In this document: one piece after another, positions 32,529-40,696 of the stretch
Numbering within the stretch: position 1 is the first letter of the stretch
Layout of the letters: every line of letters begins with the position of its first letter
Assembly (NCBI RefSeq): GCF_014196345.1
Contig: NZ_JACIDN010000010.1
Span: forward strand, 124,001-188,000
DNA: 64,000 nucleotides
Direction of reading: 5' to 3'
From: Methylobacterium brachythecii
Lineage (GTDB): Bacteria; Pseudomonadota; Alphaproteobacteria; Rhizobiales; Beijerinckiaceae
The notes under the pieces: generated by a model
Seen by the model: the letters and a program-made list of their open reading frames with translations, nothing else
What the model was told of the DNA's origin: nothing
Database searches by the model: none
Program-made: the position numbers and the translations under genes

Positions 32529-33541
32529 TGGCGTCCAGCCGCGCCCGTACGCATCGCAGCATCAACGTCTGGCCGGGCTATGTCGACGCGCTCGCCACGC
32601 TGCTCCTCTCGGTCGTCTTCCTGCTGACGATCTTCGTCGTCGGGCAGTTCTTCCTGTCGCAGGAGCTGACCGGGCGCGACGAGGTCCTGAACCGCCTCAA
32701 CCGCCAGATCGCCGACCTCACCGATCTCCTCGCCCTCGAACGCTCGAACCGACGCAGCCAGGAGGACAGCGCCGCCTCGCTCAAGAGCAGCCTGGAGCGC
32801 GCCGAGAGCGACCGCGATCGCCTCAAGGCGCTGGCCGACGCCGCGCAGGCCGAAAAGGGCCAGTCAGGCGAAGTCGACAAGCAGCTCGAGGCCGAGCGCG
32901 CCGCCACCTCGCGGGCCCAGAACCAGATCGATGTGCTCAACGAGCAGATCCGCGCCATGCGCCGGCAGCTCGCGGCGCTGGAGGATGCGCTCTCCGCCTC
33001 TGAGAAACGCGATAAGGAGAGCCAGGCCCGCATCGCCGATCTCGGCAGCCGCCTGAACGTGGCGCTCGCCCAGCGGGTGCAGGAGCTCGCTCGCTACCGC
33101 TCCGACTTCTTCGGGCGGCTGCGCCAGATCATCGGCAGCCGCTCCGACATCCGCATCGTCGGCGATCGTTTCGTGCTGCAATCCGAGGTGTTGTTCCCGG
33201 CAGGCTCCGCCAGCCTGAAACCCGAGGCCGGCCCCGAGATCGACCGCATCGCCAGCGCCATCCTCGACATCTCCAAGGAGATTCCCGCAGACATCCCCTG
33301 GGTGCTGCGCGTGGATGGCCACACGGATTCACGGCCGATCCAGTCGGCGCAGTTTCCCTCGAACTGGTCGCTCTCGGCCGCCCGCGCCATCGCAGTGGTC
33401 CAGTACCTGCGCGGCAAGGGTATTCCGCCGCAGAGGCTGCTGGCTGGGGCGTTCGGCGAGTTCCAGCCGCTGGACACCGGCAGCAGCGAAGACGCGTATG
33501 CCAAGAACCGTCGCATCGAGATGAAGCTGACGGAGCGGTAG
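32528..33541 (+). CDS. OmpA/MotB-like peptidoglycan-binding partner protein
   Basis: A protein of 337 residues. A single N-terminal transmembrane helix with an Asp near its start (GYVDALATLLLSVVFLLTIF, Asp 20) resembles the proton-carrying Asp of MotB. A periplasmic coiled coil (about 50-180) follows. The C-terminal OmpA domain has VDGHTDSRPI and SAARAIAVVQYL, which bind peptidoglycan. The ATG overlaps the stop of the ExbB-like gene. Together they look like a stator-type ion-driven machine anchored to the wall. No flagellar gene is near, so a non-flagellar role is inferred. Confidence 0.87.
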   Translation: MASSRARTHRSINVWPGYVDALATLLLSVVFLLTIFVVGQFFLSQELTGRDEVLNRLNRQIADLTDLLALERSNRRSQEDSAASLKSSLERAESDRDRLKALADAAQAEKGQSGEVDKQLEAERAATSRAQNQIDVLNEQIRAMRRQLAALEDALSASEKRDKESQARIADLGSRLNVALAQRVQELARYRSDFFGRLRQIIGSRSDIRIVGDRFVLQSEVLFPAGSASLKPEAGPEIDRIASAILDISKEIPADIPWVLRVDGHTDSRPIQSAQFPSNWSLSAARAIAVVQYLRGKGIPPQRLLAGAFGEFQPLDTGSSEDAYAKNRRIEMKLTER

Positions 33542-33556
33542 CCGGCTCTCGCGGCT

Positions 33557-33669
33557 GTCATTCCGGGGCCGCGCAGCGGAACCCGGAATGACAGCCGCCG
33601 AGGATGCCTGATCTTGCGCCATCTGCGGTTCTGGATTCCGGGTTCGCCTACGGCGCCCCGGAATGACGG
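33557..33669. repeat. palindromic repeat, family C, copy 3
   Basis: It begins cattccggggccgcgcagcg and ends ggcgccccggaatgacgg, with the inner arm tctggattccgggttcgcc. Its first arm is in the alternative orientation compared with copies 1 and 2. It lies between convergent genes. Confidence 0.88.
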
Positions 33670-33679
33670 AGGAGGCTGT

Positions 33680-34705
33680 CTAGGCCTGCCGAATTCCGAA
33701 CTCGCCACGATACGCGAACAGTCCCGGCACACCACCGGTCATCAGGAAAAGCACCGCGTCCCCCGGCCGGTAGGCCCCAGCGCGAATGTCGGCGAGCAAA
33801 CCCGCGAAAGCCTTGCCGCTATAGACCGGGTCAAGCAGCAACCCTTCGGTCCGGGCCATCAGCGTGACCGCCTCGCGCATGCCGTCAGTGGGAATGCCGT
33901 AGCCCTCACCGCGTGCCGCGCCGTCGATGACGATGTCCGTATCCGAGATGGCGCGCTCGGCTTCGAGCAGCTTCAGCGTATCGCGCGCCTTGGCGAGCGT
34001 GATCCGCCGCGCCTCGTCGAGCGGCGCGAGCACCGTGTATGACTTCGCCAAACGCGCATCTCGCCCGAGCGCCGCCAATCCCGCCGCGAGCCCGGCATGG
34101 GTGCCGCTGCTGCCATTGGCGGTGACGACGTGCCGGAAGGCGAGCCCCAGGGCCGCCGACTGATCGAGGATTTCGGCGATGCAGGCGGCGTAGCCGAGGC
34201 TGCCGAGGGCGCTCGATCCGCCGGACGGAAACACTGCGCCCCGCCGCCCCTCGCCTTCCAGCTCGGTCGCACGCGCCGTGGCGGCGGCGAGCGAATCCGC
34301 ATCACCCGGCAGCAGATGCACGCGGGCACCAAACAACTCGTGCAGGAGGCGATTGCCGTTGCCGACATAGTCGCCGTCGTCCCGCGGCACCGAGCGGGTC
34401 AGAAACAGCTCGCAGCGGAACCCGCACCGCGCCGCCGCCGCCGCGGTCAGCCTGGCGTGGTTCGACTGCAGGGCGCCCACCGTGATCACGGTGTCGGCAC
34501 CGTCCGCCCGCGCCTGCCCGAGCAGGAATTCGAGCTTGCGCAGCTTGTTGCCGCCGCCGCCGACCGGCCCGATATCGTCGCGTTTCACGAAGATCCGCAC
34601 GCCGTTCAGCTGGTCTCCCAGATGGCGACTCAACCCGTCGAGCGGCTGAATCGGCGTGGGTCCGCCGATCAAGTCGATCCGTGGAAAACGCGAGAGATCC
34701 AGCAA
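33680..34705 (-). CDS. dcyD: D-cysteine desulfhydrase / ACC deaminase family PLP enzyme
   Basis: A 341-residue fold-type II PLP enzyme. The PLP lysine is in KRDDIGPVGGGGNKLRKLEFLL (residue about 54, abbreviated motif GGGNKLRKLE). GALQSNHARLTAAAAA and FPSGGSSALGSLGYA bind PLP phosphate and substrate. D-cysteine desulfhydrase yields pyruvate, ammonia and sulfide; ACC deaminase is the close alternative and sequence alone does not settle it. It starts 3 nt after the stop of the ABC exporter on the same strand, so the two are probably co-transcribed. Confidence 0.85.
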   Translation of the reverse strand: MLDLSRFPRIDLIGGPTPIQPLDGLSRHLGDQLNGVRIFVKRDDIGPVGGGGNKLRKLEFLLGQARADGADTVITVGALQSNHARLTAAAAARCGFRCELFLTRSVPRDDGDYVGNGNRLLHELFGARVHLLPGDADSLAAATARATELEGEGRRGAVFPSGGSSALGSLGYAACIAEILDQSAALGLAFRHVVTANGSSGTHAGLAAGLAALGRDARLAKSYTVLAPLDEARRITLAKARDTLKLLEAERAISDTDIVIDGAARGEGYGIPTDGMREAVTLMARTEGLLLDPVYSGKAFAGLLADIRAGAYRPGDAVLFLMTGGVPGLFAYRGEFGIRQA

Positions 34706-34708
34706 GGC

Positions 34709-36601
34709 CTACTCCGCCGGAAGAGCTGCGAGCTTGAGATGGGGATCGCGCGGCCGCGCGCTGTCGGCGAGCGGATCGGTGAACTGCAGGGCGGCGAGCT
34801 GCGCGTAGAGCTTCCCGCGCGCCAGCAGGCTCTCATGCGTGCCCTCCTCGACGATGCGGCCGTCGTCGAAGACGAGAATGCGGTCGGCGGCGCGGATCGT
34901 CGCGAGGCGGTGGGCGATCACCAGGGTTGTGCGGCCTTCCATCAGATGGTCGAGGGCGTTTTGCACGGCGCGCTCGCTCTCGGCGTCGAGGGCCGAGGTG
35001 GCCTCGTCGAGGAGCAGGATCGGCGCATCCTTGAGGATGGCGCGGGCAATGGCGACCCGCTGGCGCTGGCCACCCGAGAGCGTCGTGCCGCGCTCGCCGA
35101 CCTGCGTCTCGTAGCCCTGCGGCAGGGCGCGGATGAAGCCGTCGGCATTGGCGAGGCGAGCCGCGTGCTCCACCTCGGCGACGCTCGCGGAGGGACGCCC
35201 GTAGCGGATGTTGTCCAGGACACTGCCCGAAAACACGGTGGGGTCCTGCGGCACGAGCGAGAGGCGCGACCGCAATGCCTCCGGATCGACGGTGGCGATG
35301 TCGGTGCCGTCGACACGGATGCGGCCGCTCTGCGGATCGTAGAAGCGCAGGAGCAGTTGCAGCACGGTGGTCTTGCCGGCACCCGACGGGCCGACCAGCG
35401 CGACGCGCTCACCCGAGGCGACGTTGATGCGGATGCCGTCGAGGGCCTGATGCTCCGGCCGCGTCGGATAGATGAAGCGGACATCCTCGAACGCCACCTC
35501 GCCGCGCGGCGGAAGCGGCAGGACAGCCGGGTTCTCCGGTGCCCGGATCGCCGGCTCGCTGGCCAGGATCTCGCCGAGTCGCTCGGCTGCGCCCGCGGCT
35601 TGCGCCAGCTCGCCATAGACTTCGGAGAGCTGCCCGAGGGCGCTCGCGCCGAACACCGCATAGAGCACGAACTGCGAAAGCGTGCCCGCGCTCATGGCGC
35701 CCGACAGCACGCTCTGCGCGCCGTACCACATCACGCCGACGACGGAGCCCGAGATCAGGAAGATCGCGACGCCCGTGAGAATGGCGCGCGCCTTGATCGA
35801 GGCGAGCGCGGCCGCATAGGCGTTCTCGGCCGCGTTGCCGAAGCGGGCCGTGGTCTCGCGGCCCATACCGAAGGCCTGCATGGTGCGCACTGCGCCGATC
35901 GCCTCCGAGGCATAGGCCGAGGCATCGGCGAGTCGGTCCTGCGCCGCGCGCGAGCGACGGCGGACGCCGCGGCCCGAAAGGATCAGCGGAAACACGATCA
36001 GCGGGATCGCGCAGAGCACCAGGATCGAGAGCCGTGGGCTCGTCCAGACCATCATCACGACGGCGCCGACGAACAGGAAGGCGTTGCGCAGCAGAATCGA
36101 GATCGAGACGCCGAAGACCGACTTCACCTGCGTCGCGTCGGCGGTGAGCCGCGAGACGATCTCGCCGGATTGGGTGCGGTCGTAGAAGGCGGGATCGAGT
36201 ATGGTCAGCCGCGAGAAGACGGCCGTGCGGAGGTCGGCGACGACGCGTTCGCCGAGGCTGACCACGGTGTAGTAGCGCCCGGCGCTCGACAGGCCGAGCA
36301 CGGCCACCACGCCGAGCAGCGCCACGAAATAGCTGTCGATGAAGGCATGGCCCTCGGGCGAGAAGCCGTGATCGATCACGCGGCGGATCGCGATCGGCAC
36401 CACGAGGGTCGCGCCGCTGGCGAAAATCAGCGAGAGCAGCGCCGCGAAGATGCGGCCGCGATAGACGGCGGCGAAAGGAATGAGTGGCTTCAGCGCGCCG
36501 AGCGGGGCGCGCTTGGCGGCGTCGCGGCCATCCTCCGTCGCCTTGCCCCTACCCCTGCGCTTGCCTCTCGCCTCGGTGGCGGTGTCACGCACGGCGGCCA
36601 T
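34709..36601 (-). CDS. MsbA-like ABC exporter (fused permease and ATPase)
   Basis: A 630-residue half-transporter. A basic, disordered N-terminus precedes six transmembrane helices (about 45-330) with the ABC-B type LTADATQVKSVFG loop. The nucleotide-binding domain has Walker A GPSGAGKTTVLQ, signature LSGGQRQRVAIARA, Walker B ILLLDEATSALD and switch His IAHRLATI. It should work as a homodimer and export a lipid, peptide or drug-like substrate that cannot be named from sequence. It is followed by the D-cysteine desulfhydrase gene. Confidence 0.92.
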   Translation of the reverse strand: MAAVRDTATEARGKRRGRGKATEDGRDAAKRAPLGALKPLIPFAAVYRGRIFAALLSLIFASGATLVVPIAIRRVIDHGFSPEGHAFIDSYFVALLGVVAVLGLSSAGRYYTVVSLGERVVADLRTAVFSRLTILDPAFYDRTQSGEIVSRLTADATQVKSVFGVSISILLRNAFLFVGAVVMMVWTSPRLSILVLCAIPLIVFPLILSGRGVRRRSRAAQDRLADASAYASEAIGAVRTMQAFGMGRETTARFGNAAENAYAAALASIKARAILTGVAIFLISGSVVGVMWYGAQSVLSGAMSAGTLSQFVLYAVFGASALGQLSEVYGELAQAAGAAERLGEILASEPAIRAPENPAVLPLPPRGEVAFEDVRFIYPTRPEHQALDGIRINVASGERVALVGPSGAGKTTVLQLLLRFYDPQSGRIRVDGTDIATVDPEALRSRLSLVPQDPTVFSGSVLDNIRYGRPSASVAEVEHAARLANADGFIRALPQGYETQVGERGTTLSGGQRQRVAIARAILKDAPILLLDEATSALDAESERAVQNALDHLMEGRTTLVIAHRLATIRAADRILVFDDGRIVEEGTHESLLARGKLYAQLAALQFTDPLADSARPRDPHLKLAALPAE

Positions 36602-36782
36602 TGGTCCTCGTCATCGTCTCGTCCCAGGTTTGTCTTGGCCAGAAGTCTTTTGGTTGTGCTCTGGCGCGGTCTTGTTCACGGAAGGCGGCTGAGGTATAGG
36701 CCCGCCTTCACCGATACGCGCGTGATATTCGGCCGCGGGACGCCGCGCCGTCCGGTCGGCGTGACCCAATCAGGACTTCGTC

Positions 36783-37037
36783 ATGGCAAAAGATGCGGCC
36801 GCCAAGGCCAAGGGGACCGAGCATCCCGACTACCACTTCATCAAGGTCGTGATGACCGATGGGACCGAGTACATGACCCGGTCGACCTACGGCAAGGACG
36901 GCGACGTCCTCAACCTCGACATCGATCCCAGCACTCACCCGGCCTGGACCGGCGGCGAGCAGAAGATGCTCGATCGCGGCGGCCGCGTCTCGCGCTTCAA
37001 CTCGCGCTTCGGTGGACTGGCCTTCGGCAAGAAGTGA
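36783..37037 (+). CDS. rpmE: 50S ribosomal protein L31
   Basis: A protein of 84 residues. The L31 core begins HPDYHFIKVVMTDGTEYMTRST and ends HPAWTGGEQKMLDRGGRVSRFNSRFGG (abbreviated). It has a lysine/alanine-rich N-terminal extension of about 13 residues and no cysteine, so it is the zinc-independent form usual in alphaproteobacteria. It joins the central protuberance of the 50S subunit. The leader holds an eight-pair inverted repeat (GAAGGCGG...CCGCCTTC, near 36678-36706). A clear terminator (37085-37111) follows. Confidence 0.95.
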   Translation: MAKDAAAKAKGTEHPDYHFIKVVMTDGTEYMTRSTYGKDGDVLNLDIDPSTHPAWTGGEQKMLDRGGRVSRFNSRFGGLAFGKK

Positions 37038-37084
37038 TTCTCTAGGGAGTTGGGCGCCTGCGCCCGACCCTCGGTCGATGAAGG

Positions 37085-37111
37085 GGCGGCGCTCTGCAGC
37101 GTCGCCTTTTT
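37085..37111 (+). terminator. rho-independent terminator of rpmE
   Basis: GGCGGCGCT (37085-37093), loop ctgc and AGCGTCGCC (37098-37106) form a nine-pair stem with one wobble, followed by TTTTT at 37107-37111. This is one of the two clearest intrinsic terminators in the window. Confidence 0.85.
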
Positions 37112-37300
37112 CGTATCCGACCGCCGGGGACGACCGGCCGGGACGCGGCTGACGTCGCCCGTGCAGGCCAGCCCCTGGCGCCGGTTGGCGCAGATGCCCA
37201 ACTGGTGTACGAGCCCGCTGACCGAACGGAGGAGACCTCCGGGCGGTCGTTTCGTTTTGCCGAACACTACGCGTCCGCACATGCGGACCGCCGGAACCCC

Positions 37301-37732
37301 ATGCAGACCGTCCTGATCGTCGTCCACCTCTTCATCGTCCTGGCGCTCATCGTCACGGTGCTGCTGCAGCGCTCCGAGGGCGGCCTCGGCCTTGGCGGCG
37401 GCGGTGGTGGCGGCGGCGTGTCCGGGTTCATGACCGGGCGCGGACAGGCCAACGCTCTGACCCGTGCGACGGCGATCCTCGCGGCCCTGTTCTTCGTGAC
37501 CAGCATTACCCTGGCGATCATGGCGCATCACAGCGCCGGGCCGCGCTCGATCCTCGACGGCGAGGGCAATGCCCAGCCGGCCCAGCAGCCGAACGCCGAC
37601 AACCTGCTCGACACGTTGCGCAAGCAGGGTGGCAACCCGGCCGACGGCGCGCCCGCGCCGCAGACCCCGGCTCCCGCCGCGCCGGCTGCCCCCGCGGCTC
37701 CGGCGACGCCTTCCGCGCCGCAGTCGCGCTAA
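37301..37732 (+). CDS. secG: preprotein translocase subunit SecG
   Basis: A protein of 143 residues. The first transmembrane helix (2-21, QTVLIVVHLFIVLALIVTVL) is followed by the conserved LLQRSEGG, a Gly-rich loop and FMTGRGQANALTRATAILAALFF with the second helix. The C-terminus is a long Pro/Ala/Gln-rich tail (about 90-143) typical of alphaproteobacterial SecG. It is part of the SecYEG channel. ATG 37301 places the first helix correctly. It lies upstream of pyrG, as in many relatives. Confidence 0.95.
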   Translation: MQTVLIVVHLFIVLALIVTVLLQRSEGGLGLGGGGGGGGVSGFMTGRGQANALTRATAILAALFFVTSITLAIMAHHSAGPRSILDGEGNAQPAQQPNADNLLDTLRKQGGNPADGAPAPQTPAPAAPAAPAAPATPSAPQSR

Positions 37733-37947
37733 GGCAACAGCGCGGAACGGAATCCGCGCGACGAGCGCCTCCGGGCGACCGAGAGACGTGCGGCCGGCGC
37801 ATGAGCCGGCCGATGCGGGCATTCGCCCGTCGAAATTCATGAAGTCCGTCAGCGGCATGGCCCCGCGGCGCGTGCCCGATGGGCCGCGCGGTGGATGAAC
37901 CTTTGCGGTTTGGCGAATCGCGTAACCCCGTTTAAGGACCGAGGCCC

Positions 37948-39603
37948 ATGACGCAGTATCCGACGCATGGGATTTCGACGCGGTATGTCTTCATCACGGG
38001 CGGCGTAGTCTCGTCGCTCGGCAAGGGACTCGCGTCGGCGGCACTGGCCGCCCTCCTCCAGGCCCGCGGCTACCGCGTCCGCCTGCGCAAGCTCGACCCC
38101 TACCTGAACGTTGATCCGGGCACGATGAGCCCGACGCAGCACGGCGAGGTCTTCGTTACCGACGACGGCGCCGAGACCGACCTCGACCTCGGCCATTACG
38201 AGCGCTTTACCGGACTGCCGGCGAGCCGCGCCGACAACATCACCACCGGCCGGATCTACCAGGACATCATCGCCAAGGAGCGGCGCGGCGATTATCTCGG
38301 CGCGACCATCCAGGTGATCCCGCACGTCACCAACGCCATCAAGGCCTTCGTGCTCGACGGCAACGAGGGCTACGATTTCGTGCTCGTCGAGATCGGCGGC
38401 ACGGTGGGCGACATCGAAGGCCTGCCCTTCTTCGAGGCGATCCGCCAGCTCGGTCAGGAGCAGCCGCGCGGCACTTGCCTGTTCATCCACCTGACGCTGC
38501 TGCCCTTCATCCCGTCCGCCGGCGAGCTCAAAACGAAGCCGACGCAGCACTCGGTGAAGGAGCTGCGCTCCATCGGCATCCAGCCGGACATCCTGCTCTG
38601 CCGCTGCGACCGGCCGATTCCGAACGACGAGCGGCGCAAGCTCGCGCTTTTCTGCAATGTGCGCGAGACCGCCGTCATCGACGCGCTGGACGTGCCCTCG
38701 ATCTACGACGTGCCGCTCTCCTATCGCGGCGCCGGGCTCGATCGCGAGGTGCTGGAGCACTTTGCCCTGGATGCCGAGCGCGAGCCGCCGCTCGACCGTT
38801 GGCGGACCATTTCCGAGCGCGTGAAGAACCCCGAGGGCGAGGTCACCATCGCCATCGTCGGTAAGTACACGGGGTTGAAGGACGCCTATAAGTCGCTGAC
38901 CGAGGCACTGATCCACGGCGGCATCGCCAACAAGGTGCGTGTCCATCTGGAGTGGATCGAGGCCGAGGTCTTCGAGCGCGAGGACCCCGCACCGTTCCTT
39001 GAAGGCCTGCACGGCATCCTGGTGCCCGGCGGCTTCGGCCAGCGCGGTGCCGAGGGCAAGATCCGGGCGGCGCGCTATGCCCGCGAGCGGCGCGTTCCGT
39101 ATTTTGGCATCTGCTTCGGAATGCAGATGGCGGTGGTCGAGGCCGCCCGGTCGCTGGTCGGTATCGAGGGCGCCAACTCTACCGAGTTCGGCGCGACGCC
39201 GGAGCCCGTGGTCGGTCTTCTCACCGAATGGATGAAGGGGGAGGCCCTGGAGCGGCGCGCGGCAGAGGGCGATCTCGGCGGTACCATGCGGCTCGGCGCC
39301 TACAAGGCGACGCTCGGATCGGACACGAAGATCGCCGGAATCTACGGCTCGACCGAGATCTCCGAGCGTCACCGCCACCGCTACGAGGTCAACATGGCCT
39401 ATCGCGAGCGGCTAGAGGCCAAGGGCCTGCGCTTTTCGGGGCTGTCGCCGGACGGCCTGCTCCCGGAGACCGTGGAGCACGAGGGCCATCCCTGGTTCAT
39501 CGGCGTGCAGTTCCACCCCGAATTGAAGTCGCGGCCGTTCGAGCCGCATCCGCTGTTCCAGAGCTTCGTCGCCGCGGCGGTGGAGCAGAGCCGACTGGTC
39601 TGA
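37948..39603 (+). CDS. pyrG: CTP synthase
   Basis: A protein of 551 residues. The synthase domain (about 1-275) starts RYVFITGGVVSSLGKGLASA with the P-loop and has KLDPYLNVDPGTMSP. The glutamine amidotransferase domain (about 300-545) has the catalytic Cys in GICFGMQMAV and the His/Glu in VQFHPEL. It aminates UTP to CTP with glutamine. The start is ATG 37948. It is 215 nt downstream of secG with a small hairpin (37741-37758) between, so it may have its own promoter. Confidence 0.98.
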   Translation: MTQYPTHGISTRYVFITGGVVSSLGKGLASAALAALLQARGYRVRLRKLDPYLNVDPGTMSPTQHGEVFVTDDGAETDLDLGHYERFTGLPASRADNITTGRIYQDIIAKERRGDYLGATIQVIPHVTNAIKAFVLDGNEGYDFVLVEIGGTVGDIEGLPFFEAIRQLGQEQPRGTCLFIHLTLLPFIPSAGELKTKPTQHSVKELRSIGIQPDILLCRCDRPIPNDERRKLALFCNVRETAVIDALDVPSIYDVPLSYRGAGLDREVLEHFALDAEREPPLDRWRTISERVKNPEGEVTIAIVGKYTGLKDAYKSLTEALIHGGIANKVRVHLEWIEAEVFEREDPAPFLEGLHGILVPGGFGQRGAEGKIRAARYARERRVPYFGICFGMQMAVVEAARSLVGIEGANSTEFGATPEPVVGLLTEWMKGEALERRAAEGDLGGTMRLGAYKATLGSDTKIAGIYGSTEISERHRHRYEVNMAYRERLEAKGLRFSGLSPDGLLPETVEHEGHPWFIGVQFHPELKSRPFEPHPLFQSFVAAAVEQSRLV

Positions 39604-39619
39604 GCATGAGGGCCGCCCG

Positions 39620-40018
39620 ATGAACGTGATCTCCGGGCTTCCGGCCTTCCTCGCCTATTTCGCCGCCGCGCTGGTCCTCGTCGCGCTCTACATCCTGGTC
39701 TACATCACCGCGACGGCGCATCGCGAGATGGCGCTGATCCGAGCCGGCAACACTGCCGCCGCGCTCAGCCTCGGCGCGAGCCTGATCGGCTACGCCCTGC
39801 CGCTCTCGGTGGCGATCCGCAACGCGCAGTCGATTCTCGATTGCATCGTCTGGGGTCTCGTCGCCCTGGTGGTGCAGATCCTGATCTATTGGCTCGTGCG
39901 GATCCTCCTGCCCGATCTGTCCCGCCGCATTTCGGAGAACGAGATGTCAGCCGCAATCCTGCTCGGTGCGGCCTCGCTCGCGGGCGGGATCGTGAACGCC
40001 GCCTCGATGTCGTATTGA
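39620..40018 (+). CDS. DUF350 (YjfL-like) membrane protein
   Basis: A protein of 132 residues with four transmembrane helices (about 8-28, 46-66, 72-95 and 108-130). The first repeat carries ITATAHREMALIRAGNTAAALSLG, characteristic of DUF350. It is an inner-membrane protein of unknown activity. It is followed 78 nt later by the DUF1190 and synthetase-like genes, reproducing the yjfL-yjfM-yjfC order of enterobacteria, so it is taken as part of that module. Confidence 0.88.
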   Translation: MNVISGLPAFLAYFAAALVLVALYILVYITATAHREMALIRAGNTAAALSLGASLIGYALPLSVAIRNAQSILDCIVWGLVALVVQILIYWLVRILLPDLSRRISENEMSAAILLGAASLAGGIVNAASMSY

Positions 40019-40096
40019 GGGTGCGCGCGGGGGCGAGAATAGTCGGATGACGAACCAGCGGACGGACACCCGGCTCATTCCGGCAGCCAAGCGCCG

Positions 40097-40696
40097 ATGA
40101 AGCGCTCGCAGACCGTCTCACTCGTCCTCCTCGCGGGTGCCGGCGCCGCAGCATTCGGGCTCGCCTCGGTCGATCACTCGCAGGATGAGGAGGACGTCCG
40201 CGTCTACGCAGACCCCTCGGCCTGCATCGCCGCGCATCTACGCAGCGAGGCGGATTGCCGGAGCGAGTACGAGATTGCCCGTGCGCTCTACCCGACAGCC
40301 GCCCCGCGCTACCCATCGACGACCGACTGCGAGGCTCACCACGGCTCCGGCCACTGCGTCGCCGGAGAGAGCGTCGCCGAGGCGGCGCGCGGCAAGTTCA
40401 TTCCAGTGATGGCCGGCTACGTGATCGGTGCCACGACCGAGCAGAAGCTGCCGCCGCAGCCGGTCTTCGACCACGCTCCGAAGGACGAGACGCATCAGGC
40501 CAGCCATTCGACGGGCTTCCACAGCGGATATTGCACCGGCTCGGGTGCGCGCATCTGGACGACCGGCTATGGCCGATCCTCGGCGGCGCGGGTGTCCTCG
40601 GCGGCCCTGCGCGGGTCGTCCTTCGGCGGGTTCGGGAGTTCGGGACGATCCTTCTCGTCCCACTCGTCGTCCTCGCACGGCTTCTTCGGCGGCTGA
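40097..40696 (+). CDS. DUF1190 (YgiB/YjfM-like) exported protein
   Basis: A protein of 199 residues. An N-terminal hydrophobic segment (about 8-24) looks like a signal anchor or uncleaved signal. The DUF1190 core has DPSACIAAHLRSEADCRSEYEIA, DCEAHHGSGHCVAGE and HSTGFHSGYCTGSGARIW, with conserved cysteines. The tail is a Ser/Gly/Phe-rich run (about 165-199). The stop overlaps the ATG of the synthetase-like gene (TGATG). It is probably periplasmic and of unknown function. Confidence 0.88.
   Translation: MKRSQTVSLVLLAGAGAAAFGLASVDHSQDEEDVRVYADPSACIAAHLRSEADCRSEYEIARALYPTAAPRYPSTTDCEAHHGSGHCVAGESVAEAARGKFIPVMAGYVIGATTEQKLPPQPVFDHAPKDETHQASHSTGFHSGYCTGSGARIWTTGYGRSSAARVSSAALRGSSFGGFGSSGRSFSSHSSSSHGFFGG

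Noticed and set aside
31548..33541. Zorya-type defence (ZorA/ZorB)
   Set aside because: The two proteins fit the ZorA/ZorB pattern loosely, but no ZorC, ZorD or ZorE follows; the next genes are unrelated.
36678..36706. riboswitch or L31 autoregulatory leader before rpmE
   Set aside because: Only one eight-pair inverted repeat is visible and I cannot connect it to a known regulatory RNA.
34097..37045. 982-codon plus-strand frame opposite the ABC exporter and desulfhydrase
   Set aside because: It spans two well-supported minus-strand genes and has no recognisable domain; a mirror of high-GC codon bias.
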